8,051 nt of DNA from DATJSJ01 sp035504175. GTDB lineage: Bacteria > Pseudomonadota > Alphaproteobacteria > Acetobacterales > Acetobacteraceae. Numbering within the stretch: the stretch's first letter is position 1; every line of letters starts with the position of its first letter. Positions 7,439 through 8,051 of this stretch are shown piece after piece. The stretch is from positions 1 through 8,051 of the forward strand of contig DATJSJ010000124.1 of the NCBI GenBank assembly GCA_035504175.1. Direction: 5' to 3'. The notes beneath the pieces are model-generated. The model was not told where the DNA came from. It did no database searches and worked only from the letters and a program-made list of their open reading frames with translations. Position numbers and translations under genes: made by a program.

Positions 7439-7950
7439 TCGCTAAGGACCAGACCGAAGGCTGACTCGTTCGCCGAGGTTTCCCGCCGCGCAGCCCGCAG
7501 CTTAACGAGGAACTGCGAGGCGTTGATGAGGTACGCCGCATAGGCACAAAGCGCGAGAAACATCAGCCGGTGCGGGTCGATCGTGTGCGAGAAAAGCCCG
7601 ATCAGATAGGCCGTGTGCAGTGCCAGCACGAGCATGCTGCACACATCTTCCCAGAAGAAGGCCGGGGCGAAGAGGTATCGCCCGAACACATCACGTTCCC
7701 AGACCGACCCGGTCACCATGATCAGGTACAGCACCCCGGTCTTGACGACGATTGAGACCGTGGCGGCGCCGAATCCCTCACCGGTGAACAGCGTGCGCAG
7801 GACGAGCGTGAGGCTCACCAGAAACACGAGGAACTGTAGCGGCGCCAACACGCCTTGCACGATCGTCCAGCGCGACGCATCGCGGCGACGGCGCTGCTCG
7901 GGTGTGTAAAGCGGTCGGTTGGCGATTGGGGTGGCGCCGCGTCCCGACAT
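7435..7950 (-). CDS. bchF: 3-vinyl bacteriochlorophyllide hydratase BchF
   Basis: 171 aa from the ATG at 7950. BchF adds water to the C3-vinyl group of chlorophyllide a or its bacteriochlorin form, giving the 3-hydroxyethyl intermediate of bacteriochlorophyll a synthesis. The protein has four hydrophobic segments at about 31-53, 61-82, 99-120 and 128-149, consistent with an integral membrane enzyme. Family-like stretches are RPLYTPEQRRRRDASRWTIV (12-31) and VQGVLAPLQFLVFLVSLTLV (31-50). I chose 7950 because the recognisable N terminus (PLYT.EQ..RRDAS.W) begins just after it. Longer in-frame starts at 8013 and 8037 would make 192 and 200 aa, and translate or abut the PpsR palindrome and leader. 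No good Shine-Dalgarno precedes 7950. The stop overlaps the bchN ATG. It is the first gene of the operon within the window. G+C is about 62%, lower than bchB, bchH and bchL. Confidence 0.95.
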   Translation of the reverse strand: MSGRGATPIANRPLYTPEQRRRRDASRWTIVQGVLAPLQFLVFLVSLTLVLRTLFTGEGFGAATVSIVVKTGVLYLIMVTGSVWERDVFGRYLFAPAFFWEDVCSMLVLALHTAYLIGLFSHTIDPHRLMFLALCAYAAYLINASQFLVKLRAARRETSANESAFGLVLSE

Positions 7951-7966
7951 AGTGGCCCAGGGGCAA

Positions 7967-7985
7967 CAATCGACGGATTGAATCC
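7967..7985 (-). repeat. Overlapping short inverted repeats in the bchF leader
   Basis: CAATC-GACG-GATTG (7967-7980) has perfect 5-bp arms and a 4-nt loop. It overlaps GGATT-G-AATCC (7975-7985). A further GGATT at 7995-7999 can also pair with AATCC at 7981-7985. In the bchF transcript these would form mutually exclusive hairpins ending 16 nt before the start codon. A role in translation or as a protein-binding site is inference; arms of 5 bp can arise by chance. Confidence 0.35.
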
Positions 7986-8001
7986 ACCGTCCGAGGATTT
8001 C

Positions 8002-8025
8002 GACTGTCAGCATGGCTTGACAGTC
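8002..8025. promoter_or_regulatory. PpsR/CrtJ operator upstream of bchF
   Basis: A perfect inverted repeat, GACTGTCA-N8-TGACAGTC, contains TGTC-N10-GACA, an exact match to the PpsR/CrtJ consensus TGT-N12-ACA. PpsR/CrtJ represses bch, crt and puc promoters under aerobic or high-light conditions in purple bacteria. The site ends 51 nt upstream of the bchF ATG. On the minus strand the CTGACA of the left arm (8010-8005) could be the -35 element (5/6 to TTGACA), with only a weak -10 candidate (TGGATT, 7986-7981, 18-nt spacing). Overlap of operator and -35 would fit repression by occlusion. Only one full palindrome is inside the window; these sites often occur in pairs, and the partner could lie beyond 8051. 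Confidence 0.8.
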
Positions 8026-8051
8026 CAGCGACCGCATCGTCGGCTGTTGCT

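Noticed and set aside
4133..7543. A 1136-codon open frame on the plus strand opposite bchB and bchN
   Set aside because: It crosses three real gene boundaries on the other strand and has Arg/His-rich shadow composition with no family-like motif.
7612..7656. Possible second TGT-N12-ACA site near the TGT at 7613 and the ACA triplets that follow
   Set aside because: The spacing does not give ACA at the required position, and the region is within the bchF coding sequence.
7951..8037. Longer bchF starting at 8013 or 8037
   Set aside because: The extra residues (including CQAMLTVEILGRW) do not resemble the family N terminus, and the sequence holds the PpsR operator and leader, so it is better read as noncoding. 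A longer form cannot be fully excluded.
1..8051. A new or undescribed system hidden in the window
   Set aside because: Every base outside about 100 bp at the right edge belongs to a recognisable bacteriochlorophyll gene in a known order. I saw no cassette, mobile element, repeat array or RNA gene.

Overview
The window is a high-GC piece (roughly 65-80% G+C by hand counts of sample lines) of the photosynthesis gene cluster of a bacteriochlorophyll a-producing bacterium. The proteins and gene order fit a purple phototroph or aerobic anoxygenic phototroph, most likely an alphaproteobacterium. The order bchF-bchN-bchB-bchH-bchL-bchM is the conserved one described in Rhodobacter and relatives. I cannot name the genus from sequence alone.

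Everything real lies on the minus strand and is transcribed from right to left. At the right edge (about 7951-8051) is a promoter/leader region with a textbook PpsR/CrtJ palindrome, TGTC-N10-GACA. Then come bchF (7950-7435), bchN (7438-6146), bchB (6142-4616), bchH (4644-1009), bchL (1012-119) and the first 39 codons of bchM (from 119, running off the left edge). Junctions are extremely tight: ATGA overlap (bchF/bchN), 3-bp gap with a GTG start (bchN/bchB), 29-bp overlap (bchB/bchH), ATGA overlap (bchH/bchL), TGATG overlap (bchL/bchM). This indicates one polycistronic, translationally coupled operon. There is no gene-free stretch over 300 bases, and I see no RNA gene, mobile element, CRISPR array or internal terminator.

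The genes work on one pathway. BchH binds protoporphyrin IX and, with BchI and BchD (not in the window), inserts Mg. BchM methylates Mg-protoporphyrin IX. BchL (ATP-dependent electron donor) and BchN-BchB (catalytic component) form the dark-operative protochlorophyllide reductase. BchF hydrates the C3-vinyl group of chlorophyllide a on the way to bacteriochlorophyll a. All complete genes look intact and the Fe-S ligands can be seen.

I do not see a novel system here. Points worth a second look are the perfect regulatory palindrome, the inverted repeats in the bchF leader, and a fall in G+C within bchN (near 6965) that continues through bchF.
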